A stretch of 64,000 nucleotides of DNA, taken from assembly GCA_021738505.1 (NCBI GenBank), contig JAIPBW010000003.1, positions 18,531 to 82,530 on the forward strand, given 5' to 3'. Each line of letters begins with the position of its first letter. Within the stretch, counting starts at the first letter, position 1. Both the position numbers and the translations under genes were made by a program. This document shows, piece by piece, positions 51,857-62,009 of the stretch. The DNA is from Bacteroidales bacterium (GTDB taxonomy: Bacteria > Bacteroidota > Bacteroidia > Bacteroidales > PWNQ01). The notes beneath the pieces were generated by a model that saw only the letters and a program-made list of their open reading frames with translations, was not told where the DNA came from and did no database searches.

Positions 51857-54178
51857 ATGAAGCGCATAATCGTATATAGTATTCTCATAATCACAGGCAT
51901 ACTTACGTTATCATCAAATAATGTTCAAGCTCAGGATCAAACCGGTACACTAAAGGGATTTGTTTATGATAAAAAAACCGGAGAACCAGTCATATTCACT
52001 AATGTTTATTTTAAAGGCACCAGTACCGGAGCCTCTACAGATGTGAACGGCTTTTTCTCGATCACGAAAATAGAGCCGGGAAAATATACTTTATTGATAA
52101 CGGCTATGGGGTATGACTCATTGAAGATGCCGATTACAATAAAAAAGGGACAATCCATAACAAAAGAACTATATGTAACTCCGGGAGCCAAAACATTGCA
52201 AGGTGTAAATATCTCCGGGGAACGACAAGCTGCAAGAAAGGAAACACAAACATCAGTTGTGAAAATTGAGCCTCAGGAAATGAGCAAGATACCGGCTGTT
52301 GGAGGTGATGCAGATATAGCCCAATATCTTCAGGTTCTTCCGGGTGTTATATTTACCGGTGACCAAGGAGGCCAGCTATATATCCGCGGGGGATCTCCAG
52401 TTCAAAACATGGTACTCATGGATGGTATGGTCGTCTACAATCCTTTTCACTCCATAGGCCTCTTTTCCGTCTTCGACAATGATATTATAAGACATGCTGA
52501 TGTGCATACGGGTGGATTCTCAGCAAAGTATGGAGGTAGAATTTCATCCGTTATGGATATCACAACACGTGATGGCAATAAGAGGGAAAGCAACGTAAAA
52601 TTATCCGTCAGTCCTTTCCAGTCTAAAGCTCTTTTTGAAGGACCTATCAAAAAGCAAACCGATTCAACGGTATCTAGTTCTTCTTTTATAATAAGTGCCA
52701 AGCATTCCCTTTTAGAACAAAGCTCTAAAGTGCTTTATGATTATGTTAACGACGATGGCTTACCCTTTAATTACACGGATATTTACGGTAAATTTTCAGT
52801 CAATGGTCAAGACGGAAGCAAGATAAATTTCTTTGGATTTAATTTTAGCGATAATGTCTTATATCAAAACGTGAGCGAATACGATTGGACAAACATCGGC
52901 GCAGGAACCAACTTTGTGGTCGTTCCGGAAAATTCAAATATCTTAATGGATGGTAACTTTGCTTATTCACAATACGAAATAACGCAAAAACTTCCCGACC
53001 AAAATCCCCGAAAAAGCTCCATCAATGGGTTTAACCTGGGACTGAACTTTACTTATTTCATGGGGGAAAACCAACTCAAATACGGACTTGCCATGCAAGG
53101 ATTCAAAACTGCTCTTGAATTTTCAAACAGCGTGAACCGTAAAATCGAACAGGTAGAAAATACGACAGAGCTATCCGGATTCATGGTGTATAAAATGATT
53201 TTTGGTGATTTAATTTTAGAACCCAGCTTTAGAGCTCATTATTATGCATCCTTATCTGAGTTCTCTCCGGAGCCAAGATTCGCGGCTAAGTATAATTTAA
53301 CCGATTTCCTTCGTCTTAAGGTAGCCGGTGGTTTTTATTCCCAAAACCTGATCAGCACAAAATACGACAGGGATGTTGTGAATCTCTTCTATGGCTTTGT
53401 TTCCGGTCCGGATAATTTGCCCTCAAAATATAAAGGAGAAGACGTTACCTCCAAATTACAAAAAGCTCAGCATCTTGTTGCCGGAGCAGAGATCGATATA
53501 CTGGACAACATTACGGTGAATTTAGAAGGATACTACAAAAACTTTTCGCAGTTATCTAATTTAAACAGAAATAAAATTTTTAACGACTCACAAGAATATA
53601 TTGATAAGCCCGATTATCTAAAGAAAGATTTCATTATTGAAAGCGGACATGCCAAAGGTGTCGATTTAACAATAAAATATGATGACCTCAGGCTTTATCT
53701 GTGGGCTGTTTACTCTTTAGGATACGTAGAAAAAACAGATAATTTCATTACCTATAACCCCCATTATGACCGGCGACATAACGTCAATCTGGTTGGTTCA
53801 TACAAATTAGGAAAAGACCTTAACTGGGAAGTAAATGCACGTTGGAATTTTGGTTCAGGTTTCCCTTTTACACCAAGCGCCGGCTATTATCCCAAACAGC
53901 TTTTTAATGATGGCATTGACAGCGACTACACCAGTACTAATGGAGATTTCACGATCTATTACGGAGAAATTAACAGCAAACGATTCCCGACTTATCATCG
54001 TTTGGATTTGGGAGTAACACGCAAATTCTATCCTTCCACAAACTCAACTATTGAAGTGAAGGCCAGTGTTACGAATGCTTATAACAGAAAAAATATCTTT
54101 TATATTGACCGGGTATCCGGCGAAAGAGTAGACCAGCTTCCGGTAATGCCTTCCTTAGGCGTTTCCTGGGAGTTTTAA
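51857..54178 (+). CDS. TonB-dependent outer-membrane receptor with N-terminal carboxypeptidase-regulatory-like domain
   Basis: A 773-residue receptor with signal peptide (1-25, ending VQAQ). Residues ~30-110 form the carboxypeptidase-regulatory-like domain (LKGFVYDKKTGEPVIFTNVY). The plug domain follows (about 125-230: ADIAQYLQVLPGVIFTGDQG, LYIRGGSPVQNMVLMDG), then a C-terminal barrel ending VSWEF. It has no SusD partner, suggesting siderophore, vitamin or peptide uptake rather than glycan uptake. The substrate is unknown. The 3' end overlaps a convergent gene by 4 bases. Confidence 0.92.
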   Translation: MKRIIVYSILIITGILTLSSNNVQAQDQTGTLKGFVYDKKTGEPVIFTNVYFKGTSTGASTDVNGFFSITKIEPGKYTLLITAMGYDSLKMPITIKKGQSITKELYVTPGAKTLQGVNISGERQAARKETQTSVVKIEPQEMSKIPAVGGDADIAQYLQVLPGVIFTGDQGGQLYIRGGSPVQNMVLMDGMVVYNPFHSIGLFSVFDNDIIRHADVHTGGFSAKYGGRISSVMDITTRDGNKRESNVKLSVSPFQSKALFEGPIKKQTDSTVSSSSFIISAKHSLLEQSSKVLYDYVNDDGLPFNYTDIYGKFSVNGQDGSKINFFGFNFSDNVLYQNVSEYDWTNIGAGTNFVVVPENSNILMDGNFAYSQYEITQKLPDQNPRKSSINGFNLGLNFTYFMGENQLKYGLAMQGFKTALEFSNSVNRKIEQVENTTELSGFMVYKMIFGDLILEPSFRAHYYASLSEFSPEPRFAAKYNLTDFLRLKVAGGFYSQNLISTKYDRDVVNLFYGFVSGPDNLPSKYKGEDVTSKLQKAQHLVAGAEIDILDNITVNLEGYYKNFSQLSNLNRNKIFNDSQEYIDKPDYLKKDFIIESGHAKGVDLTIKYDDLRLYLWAVYSLGYVEKTDNFITYNPHYDRRHNVNLVGSYKLGKDLNWEVNARWNFGSGFPFTPSAGYYPKQLFNDGIDSDYTSTNGDFTIYYGEINSKRFPTYHRLDLGVTRKFYPSTNSTIEVKASVTNAYNRKNIFYIDRVSGERVDQLPVMPSLGVSWEF

Positions 54179-55320
54179 TTTAACATCGCAAAGGCTGCAT
54201 CAAGATATACAAAAACATCAATCGGATGATGGCCCTGATACTTTTCACTTCTTAAGTGCCCCAGGCGAACTACTACTGCATCATAATCAGGTAAAACAAA
54301 AATATACTGACCCAGGATACCTCTGGCGTATTTCACTGTTGTTCCTTTATAGTTTACAATCCACCACTGGTATCCGTAAAAATTATTCTCCTTTCCATTT
54401 TTATCAACCAAATAATCAGCAGGCTGTGTTGCATTCAGCAGGTATTCTTTGCTGATCAATTGTTTACCATATGCTTGTCCGCTATCCAGAACTAATTTTC
54501 CTATTCTTGCAATATCCCGTGCGTTGGAATTGAAACAGCAATACGCTTTTTCTATTCCTTCTTTTTTGTCCAGAGACCATAAAGCATCATGCCTGGCTCC
54601 AATTGGCGTCCAAAGATATTTTCCTGCAAAATCGGCCATTGTCATGCCGGTAGCTTCTGTAAGTAAAAATCCTAATATCTGGGTATTTCCACTTAAATAC
54701 TTATATCTTTCTCCGGGTTTTTCAATAACCTCCAGGTCCATAACGAGGCTTTCAAGGTCCTTCCCGTAATAAGCCTGTGTTGTCGTTGAAAAAAGGCTCC
54801 CGTAACTCTCATCCCAGCTAAGTCCACTGCTCATCGTCAACAGGTCTTTTATTGATATTTTAGACTTATTTCCTTTATTGTACTCGGGCAAGTAATCACC
54901 GACAGCTTGATCCAGAGAGTCAATATATCCTTTATCGTTTGCTATTCCAATGAGTAAAGAAACAATGCTTTTCGTAGAGGAAAACAAATTCGAATACGAA
55001 TCCGGACCATAATTGTCCCAATAGTGTTCACTGATCACTGTATCATTTTGTACAATGAGAAAACTCACAGGTTCGTATTTTTTCATCTTTTTCAAATGAT
55101 GGGCTGGAATTTTCGTTTTATTTTCTGTAAATGCCCATGAATGGTAATTTTCAGCTCTTACCTTCCGATTTTCAAAAATTGGGTAATCGTCAATGCCTAC
55201 ATGTTGATATATTAACGCACGGATAACATATCTGGGTGCGAAAAGATAGAAAAGTCCAAGTAAGATAATCATAATTACCAGGACCCGTACTACTCGTTTC
55301 AGGTTTACATTTTTGGCCAT
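54175..55320 (-). CDS. Membrane-anchored serine hydrolase (beta-lactamase/PBP4* family)
   Basis: A 381-residue protein with an N-terminal transmembrane anchor (about 9-28) and an S12-type serine hydrolase domain. The nucleophile motif is S114-S-T-K117 in LFSSTKSIVSLL, followed by SGLSWDES and the Y-x-S/N-type segment YKYLSGNTQILG. Such enzymes include esterases and D-amino-peptidases, and there is no evidence for beta-lactam resistance. Its 3' end overlaps the receptor gene. Confidence 0.85.
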   Translation of the reverse strand: MAKNVNLKRVVRVLVIMIILLGLFYLFAPRYVIRALIYQHVGIDDYPIFENRKVRAENYHSWAFTENKTKIPAHHLKKMKKYEPVSFLIVQNDTVISEHYWDNYGPDSYSNLFSSTKSIVSLLIGIANDKGYIDSLDQAVGDYLPEYNKGNKSKISIKDLLTMSSGLSWDESYGSLFSTTTQAYYGKDLESLVMDLEVIEKPGERYKYLSGNTQILGFLLTEATGMTMADFAGKYLWTPIGARHDALWSLDKKEGIEKAYCCFNSNARDIARIGKLVLDSGQAYGKQLISKEYLLNATQPADYLVDKNGKENNFYGYQWWIVNYKGTTVKYARGILGQYIFVLPDYDAVVVRLGHLRSEKYQGHHPIDVFVYLDAAFAMLN

Positions 55321-55492
55321 TTGTCCGGGATTTCAATTTTGTGTTAAATTAGTATTTTGATAATGCAGACTGGAATGATCCTCAAAACAGTGGCATCATC
55401 AGAAAGAATAAATTTTACGATTATGTAAAAATACAAAAAATAAATTCTTGTCCTCCAATGCATGATTTGGAAAAATCACACAAAACAGTGAA

Positions 55493-55532
55493 CACTAAAA
55501 AACCCTCACAATAATTTATGAAGGTTTTCTAT
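55493..55532 (-). terminator. Terminator after the lpx operon
   Basis: AAAACCCTCA (55499-55508) pairs with TGAAGGTTTT (55519-55528) with one mismatch. On the minus strand the stem is followed by a run of T, about 60 bases past the lpxA stop. Confidence 0.7.
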
Positions 55533-55586
55533 TGTTATAATATCCGTTTTAGGAAGTCCGGATCGCTTTAAAGCTACATCTTTATT

Positions 55587-56378
55587 TTAACTCATTATTT
55601 TCCTTAAAGGACCCCGCATGATACCCCGGCTGGAATTCTGCACAAAAGCCAGTATCTCATCCCGCTCTTGCGTTACCGGAACTTCAGCTTCAATATATTC
55701 CACAGCCTGGCTGACATTCATATTGCGCAAATAAATATGCCTGTATATGTCCTGAATTTGATTAATTGATTCTTTTGAATATCCTCTTCTTCGCAATCCA
55801 ATGGAGTTAATTCCGGAATAAGAAATAGGTTCACGGGCAGCTTTTGTAAAGGGAGGGACATCTTTCCTGACCAAAGTACCTCCGGAAATAAAACTATGCG
55901 ATCCTATATTTACAAACTGATGAACAGCAACCTGACCTCCAATAATAGCCCAATTCTTAATTTCTATATGACCGGCAAGGGCAACATTATTGGCCAAAAT
56001 ACAATGATCATTCACTATACAATCATGGGCAATATGAACATAGGCCATGATTAGGTTATTATTACCGATTACAGTTTCGTTATTGGCTTTTGTCCCCCGG
56101 TTAATAGTAGCAAATTCCCTGATAATATTATCATCGCCAATTCTTACATAAGTATCTTCGCCATTGTATTTAAGATCCTGAGGTATAGCAGAAATAACAG
56201 CTCCCGGGAATATTTTATTATTCTTTCCAATTCTTGCACCTTCCATGATAGTGGCATTGGATCCGATCCAGGTTCCTTCTCCGATTTCCACATTTTTATG
56301 AATAGTCACAAAAGGTTCAATAACCACATTATCTGCTATTTTTGCCTGTGGATGTACGTATGCTAATGGTTGATTCAT
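55587..56378 (-). CDS. lpxA: UDP-N-acetylglucosamine O-acyltransferase
   Basis: A 263-residue left-handed beta-helix enzyme starting lipid A synthesis by acylating UDP-GlcNAc. Hexapeptide repeats span about 10-190, with the catalytic His region MAYVHIAHDCIVND, and the C-terminal helical domain includes GLRRRGYSKESINQI. It is the last gene of the lpxD-lpxC/fabZ-lpxA operon. Confidence 0.95.
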   Translation of the reverse strand: MNQPLAYVHPQAKIADNVVIEPFVTIHKNVEIGEGTWIGSNATIMEGARIGKNNKIFPGAVISAIPQDLKYNGEDTYVRIGDDNIIREFATINRGTKANNETVIGNNNLIMAYVHIAHDCIVNDHCILANNVALAGHIEIKNWAIIGGQVAVHQFVNIGSHSFISGGTLVRKDVPPFTKAAREPISYSGINSIGLRRRGYSKESINQIQDIYRHIYLRNMNVSQAVEYIEAEVPVTQERDEILAFVQNSSRGIMRGPLRKIMS

Positions 56379-56475
56379 AGGTTCATTAATTAATTTACGA
56401 CTATAAAACGTGCAGATAAGTTGTGTTAAAAACTCTGGACACGAATGCTCGTTTCATAGAATTCCGATTTTGATT

Positions 56476-57876
56476 TTACTCTTTGGTGATTTGTGCTAAT
56501 AGATCTGCTTCAGTCACGATGGTATCGCCAACAAAAGCTTTCCCTTCCATGTGACACAGACCTCTGCGAATAGGTGATACAAGTTTTAACTTAAACACAA
56601 GTGTATCGCCAGGTTCTACTTTCTTTCTAAAGCGCACTTTATCAATTTTTAGAAAATAAGTGCTATATTCCTGGGGTTCTTCGACCTGATGCAGGGCTAA
56701 AATACCGCCTGCCTGCGCCATTGCCTCAATCTGCAATACTCCGGGCATCACAGGCTCATCAGGAAAGTGTCCTGCAAAAAAGGCCTCATTCATGGTTACA
56801 TTTTTCATCCCAACAACCTGGTCTCCATCAATATCATAAACACGATCAATTAATAAAAAGGGGGGTCTGTGGGGAAGAATATTCTTTATCTGATTAATAT
56901 CATACAGAGGAGGTTTCGACCAGTCGATATATGGTGCTTGTTTACTCTTGCGGCTTTCTTCTTTCAATATCTTCTTGCGTAATTTAGCCGCAAATTCCAC
57001 ATTGGTTTTATGCCCTGGTCGTTTAGCCAGGAGCTTTCCTTTGATTGGACGACCTATCAAAGCTAAATCGCCTAATATATCCAATAATTTATGTCGTGCC
57101 GGTTCATTGGGATATTCCAATTCCAGATTATTCAAAATACCATCTTCGGTCACATCTACACTATCACGGCCTAATTTGTCGGCGATATTATCCAGTTCTT
57201 TCTGGTTAACCTTGTCTTCCACAAAAACGATGGCATTATTCAAATTTCCTCCCCGGATGAGGTGCTCCTGCATAAAAAGCTGCTCCAATTCATGCAAGAA
57301 GACAAAGGTACGCGCGCGGGAAAATCCTTCTTTGAATTCGCTTAAGTTGTTAAGTTGAGCATGTTGGACATTCAATACTTTCGTGTCGTAATCAATAATG
57401 CTGGAAATGGAAAATTTATCATCAGGAATTGCGACAATTTCGGAATCTTTATCTTCCACGCGATATTCAACGGCCTCATTAATGCAGTAATAGTTACGTG
57501 GCGCGTTTTGTTCCTCTATTCCGGCCTCTAATATCTTTTCCACATAAAAACGCGAACTTCCGTCCATGATAGGAGCTTCAGGTCCATCTATTTCAATTAG
57601 TACATTATCTATTTCCAGTCCTACCAAAGCAGCCAGCGTATGTTCAATCGTACCAACCCGGGCATTGTTTTTTTCAAGCATTGTTCCGCGCGTGGTATCA
57701 ACCACATTTTCAGCCAGGGCTTCTATAACTGGCTGTCCTTCCAGGTCAGTCCGTACGAATTTATACCCATAACCTTCCGGAGCAGCTTTAAACTTAATAG
57801 TCACATCTTTACCGGTATGCAAACCTACACCCTGTATCGAAACTGTTTTTTTGATTGTCTTTTGTTTGTCGCTCAT
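56476..57876 (-). CDS. lpxC/fabZ: LpxC-FabZ fusion: UDP-3-O-acyl-GlcNAc deacetylase / 3-hydroxyacyl-ACP dehydratase
   Basis: A 466-residue fusion characteristic of Bacteroidota. The N-terminal LpxC part (1-310) deacetylates the lipid A precursor; zinc ligands lie in VGTIEHTLAALVGLEI and ARHKLLDILGDLALIG. The C-terminal FabZ hotdog part (about 320-466) carries LPHRPPFLLIDRV and AGHFPDEPVMPGVLQIEAMAQ with the catalytic His and Glu. It lies 24 bases after lpxD. Confidence 0.96.
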   Translation of the reverse strand: MSDKQKTIKKTVSIQGVGLHTGKDVTIKFKAAPEGYGYKFVRTDLEGQPVIEALAENVVDTTRGTMLEKNNARVGTIEHTLAALVGLEIDNVLIEIDGPEAPIMDGSSRFYVEKILEAGIEEQNAPRNYYCINEAVEYRVEDKDSEIVAIPDDKFSISSIIDYDTKVLNVQHAQLNNLSEFKEGFSRARTFVFLHELEQLFMQEHLIRGGNLNNAIVFVEDKVNQKELDNIADKLGRDSVDVTEDGILNNLELEYPNEPARHKLLDILGDLALIGRPIKGKLLAKRPGHKTNVEFAAKLRKKILKEESRKSKQAPYIDWSKPPLYDINQIKNILPHRPPFLLIDRVYDIDGDQVVGMKNVTMNEAFFAGHFPDEPVMPGVLQIEAMAQAGGILALHQVEEPQEYSTYFLKIDKVRFRKKVEPGDTLVFKLKLVSPIRRGLCHMEGKAFVGDTIVTEADLLAQITKE

Positions 57877-57900
57877 AAATTTCTTTGTAAATCTATTTAT

Positions 57901-58935
57901 TTATTGCCCTCTTTCTTCCAGTTTCTTTTCCAAAACTTTAATTCTGTCCACCAGGTTTTGAAGGTTCTTAAAATGAACATAGGATTTTTTGTAATTATTA
58001 TATTCGATTGCCGGCGAACCTAATGCTGTAAATCCTTTTTCCTTAATGGAAGAAGAAACACCTGCCTGCGCTGCAATTCGAACTTCATCAGCAATTTGCA
58101 GATGTCCTACTATTCCAACCTGACCACCAATCATACAATTTTTCCCAACTTTTGCTGAACCTGAGATCCCTGTTAAAGCAGCGATCACTGTATTTTCGTC
58201 TATCTCAGCATTATGAGCTACCTGTATTAAGTTATCCAGCTTAACTCCTTTGCGAATAATGGTTGAGCCCATCGTTGCTCTGTCGATTGTAGTATTAGCT
58301 CCAATTTCAACCTGGTCTTCGATAATCACATTTCCGATCTGTGCTACTTTCTTAAAGTTGCTATCCTGCTGCGGCGCGAATCCAAAACCATCACTACCAA
58401 TAACAATACCGGCATGCAATGTTACTTTTGAGCCGATAATGCAATCAGAGTATATATTAACATTGCTAAATACCAAACAGTTATCGCCAATATTCACATT
58501 ATCGCCAATAACTGTGTTGGCATATATTTTTGTGTTTTCTCCTATTGTCGTATTTTCTCCAATACTAACAAAAGGACCAACAAAGACATCCTTACCAATA
58601 GAAGCGGAGTGAGCAATATCTGCTTTTTCAGATATCCCTGTTTTGCTGTGCTTAATATTATTATAGACCTCCAACAACCGGGCAAAAGCACTATAAGCGT
58701 CTTTTACTTTTATCAAGGTTGGCTTTACGCTTTTTTCCGGGACAAAATCCGTATTGACAATAACAATGGAAGCTTCGCTATCGTATATAAATGGTGTATA
58801 CTTCGGGTTTGCCAAAAAAGAAACTGAACCCGGTTCCCCTTCATCTATTTTGGAAACTTTATTTACAACCACGTTGGGGTCTCCATCCAATTTGCCTTCA
58901 ATTAATCGGGCAATATCATTCGCTGTAAATTTCAT
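57901..58935 (-). CDS. lpxD: UDP-3-O-acylglucosamine N-acyltransferase
   Basis: A 344-residue beta-helix acyltransferase, the third step of lipid A synthesis. An N-terminal uridine-binding domain (1-100, FLANPKYTPFIYDSEAS) precedes hexapeptide repeats (110-320) with the catalytic His in QVAHNAEIDENTVIA, and a C-terminal helix (YKKSYVHFKNLQNLVDRI). It heads the operon, with two -7 boxes just upstream. Confidence 0.95.
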   Translation of the reverse strand: MKFTANDIARLIEGKLDGDPNVVVNKVSKIDEGEPGSVSFLANPKYTPFIYDSEASIVIVNTDFVPEKSVKPTLIKVKDAYSAFARLLEVYNNIKHSKTGISEKADIAHSASIGKDVFVGPFVSIGENTTIGENTKIYANTVIGDNVNIGDNCLVFSNVNIYSDCIIGSKVTLHAGIVIGSDGFGFAPQQDSNFKKVAQIGNVIIEDQVEIGANTTIDRATMGSTIIRKGVKLDNLIQVAHNAEIDENTVIAALTGISGSAKVGKNCMIGGQVGIVGHLQIADEVRIAAQAGVSSSIKEKGFTALGSPAIEYNNYKKSYVHFKNLQNLVDRIKVLEKKLEERGQ

Positions 58936-58957
58936 TTATGCAAATTTAAAATTACTG

Positions 58958-58965
58958 CAAAAGTA
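58958..58965 (-). promoter_or_regulatory. Promoter -7 box of the lpx operon
   Basis: The minus strand reads TACTTTTG, 22 bases before the ATG at 58935. A second match (TAAATTTG at 58941-58948) lies only 5 bases from the ATG, so the upstream one is the likelier promoter. Confidence 0.5.
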
Positions 58966-59013
58966 GTGTAAGTTAGTCATAAATAATAATATTTGATGTA
59001 GAAAAAATAAAAT

Positions 59014-60264
59014 TTAATCAAATTTAACTAAATTTTTCGGGTAACAAAGATAATTCTTATGAATTGTCTGCGTAATTGTAGAGACATTTAATTCTTCAGA
59101 AGAATCCGTAAGATCCTTTAAATGACCTCCTTTATGCAGGACCTTAATGTTTTCTTCTTCGGGATTGTAAGCTTTATTTTCTGTTGTGCCGGTAAAGATA
59201 TAATAGTTCTGATAGTCCTCAAGTCCGGGATTTTTTTCTTGCCATTGTTGTTCTAATGCTTTAATTTTTTCCTGTTCAAAAGGTTCTGTCTGAATTTCCA
59301 ATCGGTAAAGTTCCCTGTTAATTAGTCGTTGAGACAAGTCACTCAGCACCTTATCATCATGTTTAGCCCATACTTTTATGGCGGAAGAAATATCGTAATC
59401 ATCTATGTTGGCAAAACGATTTATGATTGACTGATCGTTGAAAAAATCATTAAAGTTATAGTTGCCTTTAAGGAAAAACGACAGATCAGGAGTAGCAAAT
59501 AATTCTTCGCCTTTTTGAGTGAGTTCTTTAGCTCGTTGTAATATTTTAACAAGCATTTGCTCTGCACTCAAAACTGTCTTATGTAAATAAACCTGCCAGT
59601 ACATCAACCTACGCGCTAAAATAAATTTTTCTATTGAATATATCCCTTTGGACTCTATCACTAATTGATCATCAAAAACGTTTAACATTTTAATAATCCG
59701 TTCAGTTCCTATAATTCCCTCAGAGACACCGGTGAAAAACGAATCCCGTTTTAAATAATCAAGTCGGTCGACATCCAGCTGTCCGGATACCAACTGATGC
59801 AAAAATTTCTTTGGGTATTCATTTTTAAAAATGCGTATTGCTGTATTCAATTGACCATTCATTTTTTCGTTTAACTTCTCCATGAATAGCAAAGACAGTT
59901 TTTCATGCTTTACTTCACTAACAATAGAATACTCCAAAGCATGGGAAAATGGTCCATGACCTATATCATGCAACAAAATGGCGATATATGTTCCAAGTTT
60001 TTCATCTTCAGTAATCGTCTGTCCTTTATCTTCAAGCATTTTAATCGCTTCCTGCATAAGCCCCATAGCGCCGATAGCATGATGAAAGCGGGTGTGCAAC
60101 GCTCCTGGATATACCAATGAAGTGAGCCCTAATTGCTTTATTCTGCGCAATCGTTGAAACCAGGGATGCTCAATAACATCGAACACAATGTCATGTGGGA
60201 TTGTTATAAAACCGAAAACAGGATCATTAAGTATTTTCTTTTTATTAATTTGGTAGTCGGCCAT
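59014..60264 (-). CDS. HD-domain phosphohydrolase (dNTPase/SAMHD1-like)
   Basis: A 416-residue HD-superfamily protein. The metal-binding His/Asp residues lie in TRFHHAIGAMGLM (about 50-62) and AILLHDIGHGPFSHALE (93-109), followed by QLVSGQLDVDRLDYLKRDS. The layout matches dGTPase/SAMHD1-like proteins conserved in Bacteroidota, but the substrate is not established. It is divergent from porX, with about 100 bases between them. Confidence 0.88.
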   Translation of the reverse strand: MADYQINKKKILNDPVFGFITIPHDIVFDVIEHPWFQRLRRIKQLGLTSLVYPGALHTRFHHAIGAMGLMQEAIKMLEDKGQTITEDEKLGTYIAILLHDIGHGPFSHALEYSIVSEVKHEKLSLLFMEKLNEKMNGQLNTAIRIFKNEYPKKFLHQLVSGQLDVDRLDYLKRDSFFTGVSEGIIGTERIIKMLNVFDDQLVIESKGIYSIEKFILARRLMYWQVYLHKTVLSAEQMLVKILQRAKELTQKGEELFATPDLSFFLKGNYNFNDFFNDQSIINRFANIDDYDISSAIKVWAKHDDKVLSDLSQRLINRELYRLEIQTEPFEQEKIKALEQQWQEKNPGLEDYQNYYIFTGTTENKAYNPEEENIKVLHKGGHLKDLTDSSEELNVSTITQTIHKNYLCYPKNLVKFD

Positions 60265-60366
60265 GCAGTTATTATTATTTTTGTAATTGAAATTTTAATG
60301 TGTAAAAATAAAAGGAAATTATTGCAATAAAGCACTTAATAGATACGTATTTTTTAAAACTATATT

Positions 60367-61929
60367 ATGACAATGAACAATATAAAAATTTTATGGGCCG
60401 ATGATGAAATTGATATGCTGAAAGCGCATATTATTTTTCTGGAAGAAAAAGGATATCAGGTAACGACTACAAACAACGGGGGAGACGCACTTGAAATCCT
60501 TCAAAATGAAAACTTTGATGTAATTTTCCTGGATGAACAGATGCCCGGAATGTCAGGAATTGAAACTTTAGATAACTTAAAAAGCATCCGCCCGAATTTG
60601 CCGGTTGTCATGATTACGAAAAGTGAAGAAGAAAACATTATGGAGGAAGCTTTTGGTTCCAGGATAGAAGACTACCTCATTAAGCCGGTTAACCCGAAAC
60701 AGATTCTTTCATCACTCAAGAAAATATTGGAAACAAAAAAATTAGCCGATGATAAATCCACGCACTCTTATCAGCAAGAATTCACTAAAATTAGCATGGA
60801 GCTAAACCAAAACCCTAACTTTAAGGAATGGGTGGATATTTACAAAAAGCTTGTTCGATGGGAACTGGAACTGGAAACTACAGCAGATAGCGGTATCCGG
60901 GATATTTTGGATATGCAGAAAGAAGAAGCCAACACTGTATTTAGTAAATTCTTTGAAAAAAATTATGAAGACTGGCTTCATGGAGATGCAGAAGAGGTCC
61001 CGGTCTTATCACATACCTTATTTCGGGATAAGATATTTCCGTTTTTAAATGACGATGTGCCAACTTATTTAATACTTGTTGACAACTTACGCTATGACCA
61101 ATGGAAAACCTTACAACCCATTATAGAAGAAAACTATGTGACAGAAATTGACGATATTTACTATGGTATTATTCCTTCAGCAACACAATACGCCAGAAAC
61201 TCTATCTTTTCAGGTTTGTTGCCTAATGAAATCAAGAAAAAATATCCGGAATATTGGGTAGATGAATACGAAGAAGAGTCAAAGAATCAATATGAATCTG
61301 AATTATTAGAACAGTTATTAAAAAGGTTCGGAAAAGGAGATATCTCATTCTCTTACAATAAGATACTCAACCTGAATGCAGGAAGAAAATTAGTAGAAAA
61401 GTTACCCAATCTGGCAAATAATAAATTAAACGTCATTGTTTATAATTTTATCGACACACTTTCTCATGCCCGAACAGATACAGAAGTCATCAAAGAACTT
61501 GCTGAAGACGAAACAGCATATCGCTCCATAACCAAATCCTGGTTTGAACATTCCCCTTTAAAAGAGATTATAAATGATCTAGCGGATGAAAATGCACGTA
61601 TTATCATTACGACAGATCATGGCTCGGTTAAAACAAAAAACCCGGTTAAGATATTAGGAGATCGCAACACAAATACAAATCTGCGTTATAAATTTGGTAA
61701 AAATCTGCAATACAAACCCAAAGAAGTATTTGAAATAAAGGACCCGGAAAGCATCTATTTACCACGAATCAATATTTCTACTTCTTATGTTTTTACCCGT
61801 AACTCGGACTTTTTGGTTTATCCGAATAATTACAATCATTTTGTTAATTTATATAAAAACACATTTCAGCATGGAGGAATTTCATTACAAGAACTATTAG
61901 TTCCTTTCGCTGTGTTAAATCCCAAATAA
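60367..61929 (+). CDS. porX: PorX-type response regulator with PglZ phosphodiesterase domain
   Basis: A 520-residue protein. The N-terminal receiver domain (about 5-125) has the phosphoacceptor D56 in VIFLDEQMPGMSG, with ADDE acidic residues at 11-14 and a Lys in YLIKPVNP. A linker follows to a PglZ/alkaline-phosphatase-like domain (about 225-520) with the segments ILVDNLRYDQW, PSATQYARN (T273) and IITTDHGSVKT, where metal ligands and nucleophile are expected. In Porphyromonas, PorX with PorY controls type IX secretion genes. M3 at 60373 is an alternative start. The cognate kinase is not in the window. Confidence 0.92.
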   Translation: MTMNNIKILWADDEIDMLKAHIIFLEEKGYQVTTTNNGGDALEILQNENFDVIFLDEQMPGMSGIETLDNLKSIRPNLPVVMITKSEEENIMEEAFGSRIEDYLIKPVNPKQILSSLKKILETKKLADDKSTHSYQQEFTKISMELNQNPNFKEWVDIYKKLVRWELELETTADSGIRDILDMQKEEANTVFSKFFEKNYEDWLHGDAEEVPVLSHTLFRDKIFPFLNDDVPTYLILVDNLRYDQWKTLQPIIEENYVTEIDDIYYGIIPSATQYARNSIFSGLLPNEIKKKYPEYWVDEYEEESKNQYESELLEQLLKRFGKGDISFSYNKILNLNAGRKLVEKLPNLANNKLNVIVYNFIDTLSHARTDTEVIKELAEDETAYRSITKSWFEHSPLKEIINDLADENARIIITTDHGSVKTKNPVKILGDRNTNTNLRYKFGKNLQYKPKEVFEIKDPESIYLPRINISTSYVFTRNSDFLVYPNNYNHFVNLYKNTFQHGGISLQELLVPFAVLNPK

Positions 61930-61961
61930 ATAGATTACAACTATAAAATATAAGTTAAATG

Positions 61962-61993
61962 TTCAGGCAGATAAATTCGTTTATTTGCCTGAA
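61962..61993 (+). terminator. UUCG-tetraloop hairpin after porX
   Basis: A 14-bp stem with a TTCG loop (61962-61975 with 61980-61993, one wobble) lies between porX and tsaE. It is very stable and is followed by TTAATTT, so it may act as a terminator or attenuator. Confidence 0.75.
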
Positions 61994-62009
61994 TTAATTT
62001 CACACAAAA

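Noticed and set aside
54175-55320. Beta-lactamase resistance gene
   Set aside because: It belongs to the broad S12 serine hydrolase family, with a membrane anchor and no specific resistance feature.
56948-57358. 136-codon open frame on the plus strand
   Set aside because: It lies inside the well-supported lpxC/fabZ gene on the other strand; similar shadows occur at 57640-58023 and 58250-58612.
55587-58935. LpxC-FabZ fusion as a novel gene fusion
   Set aside because: The fusion is an established hallmark of Bacteroidota.
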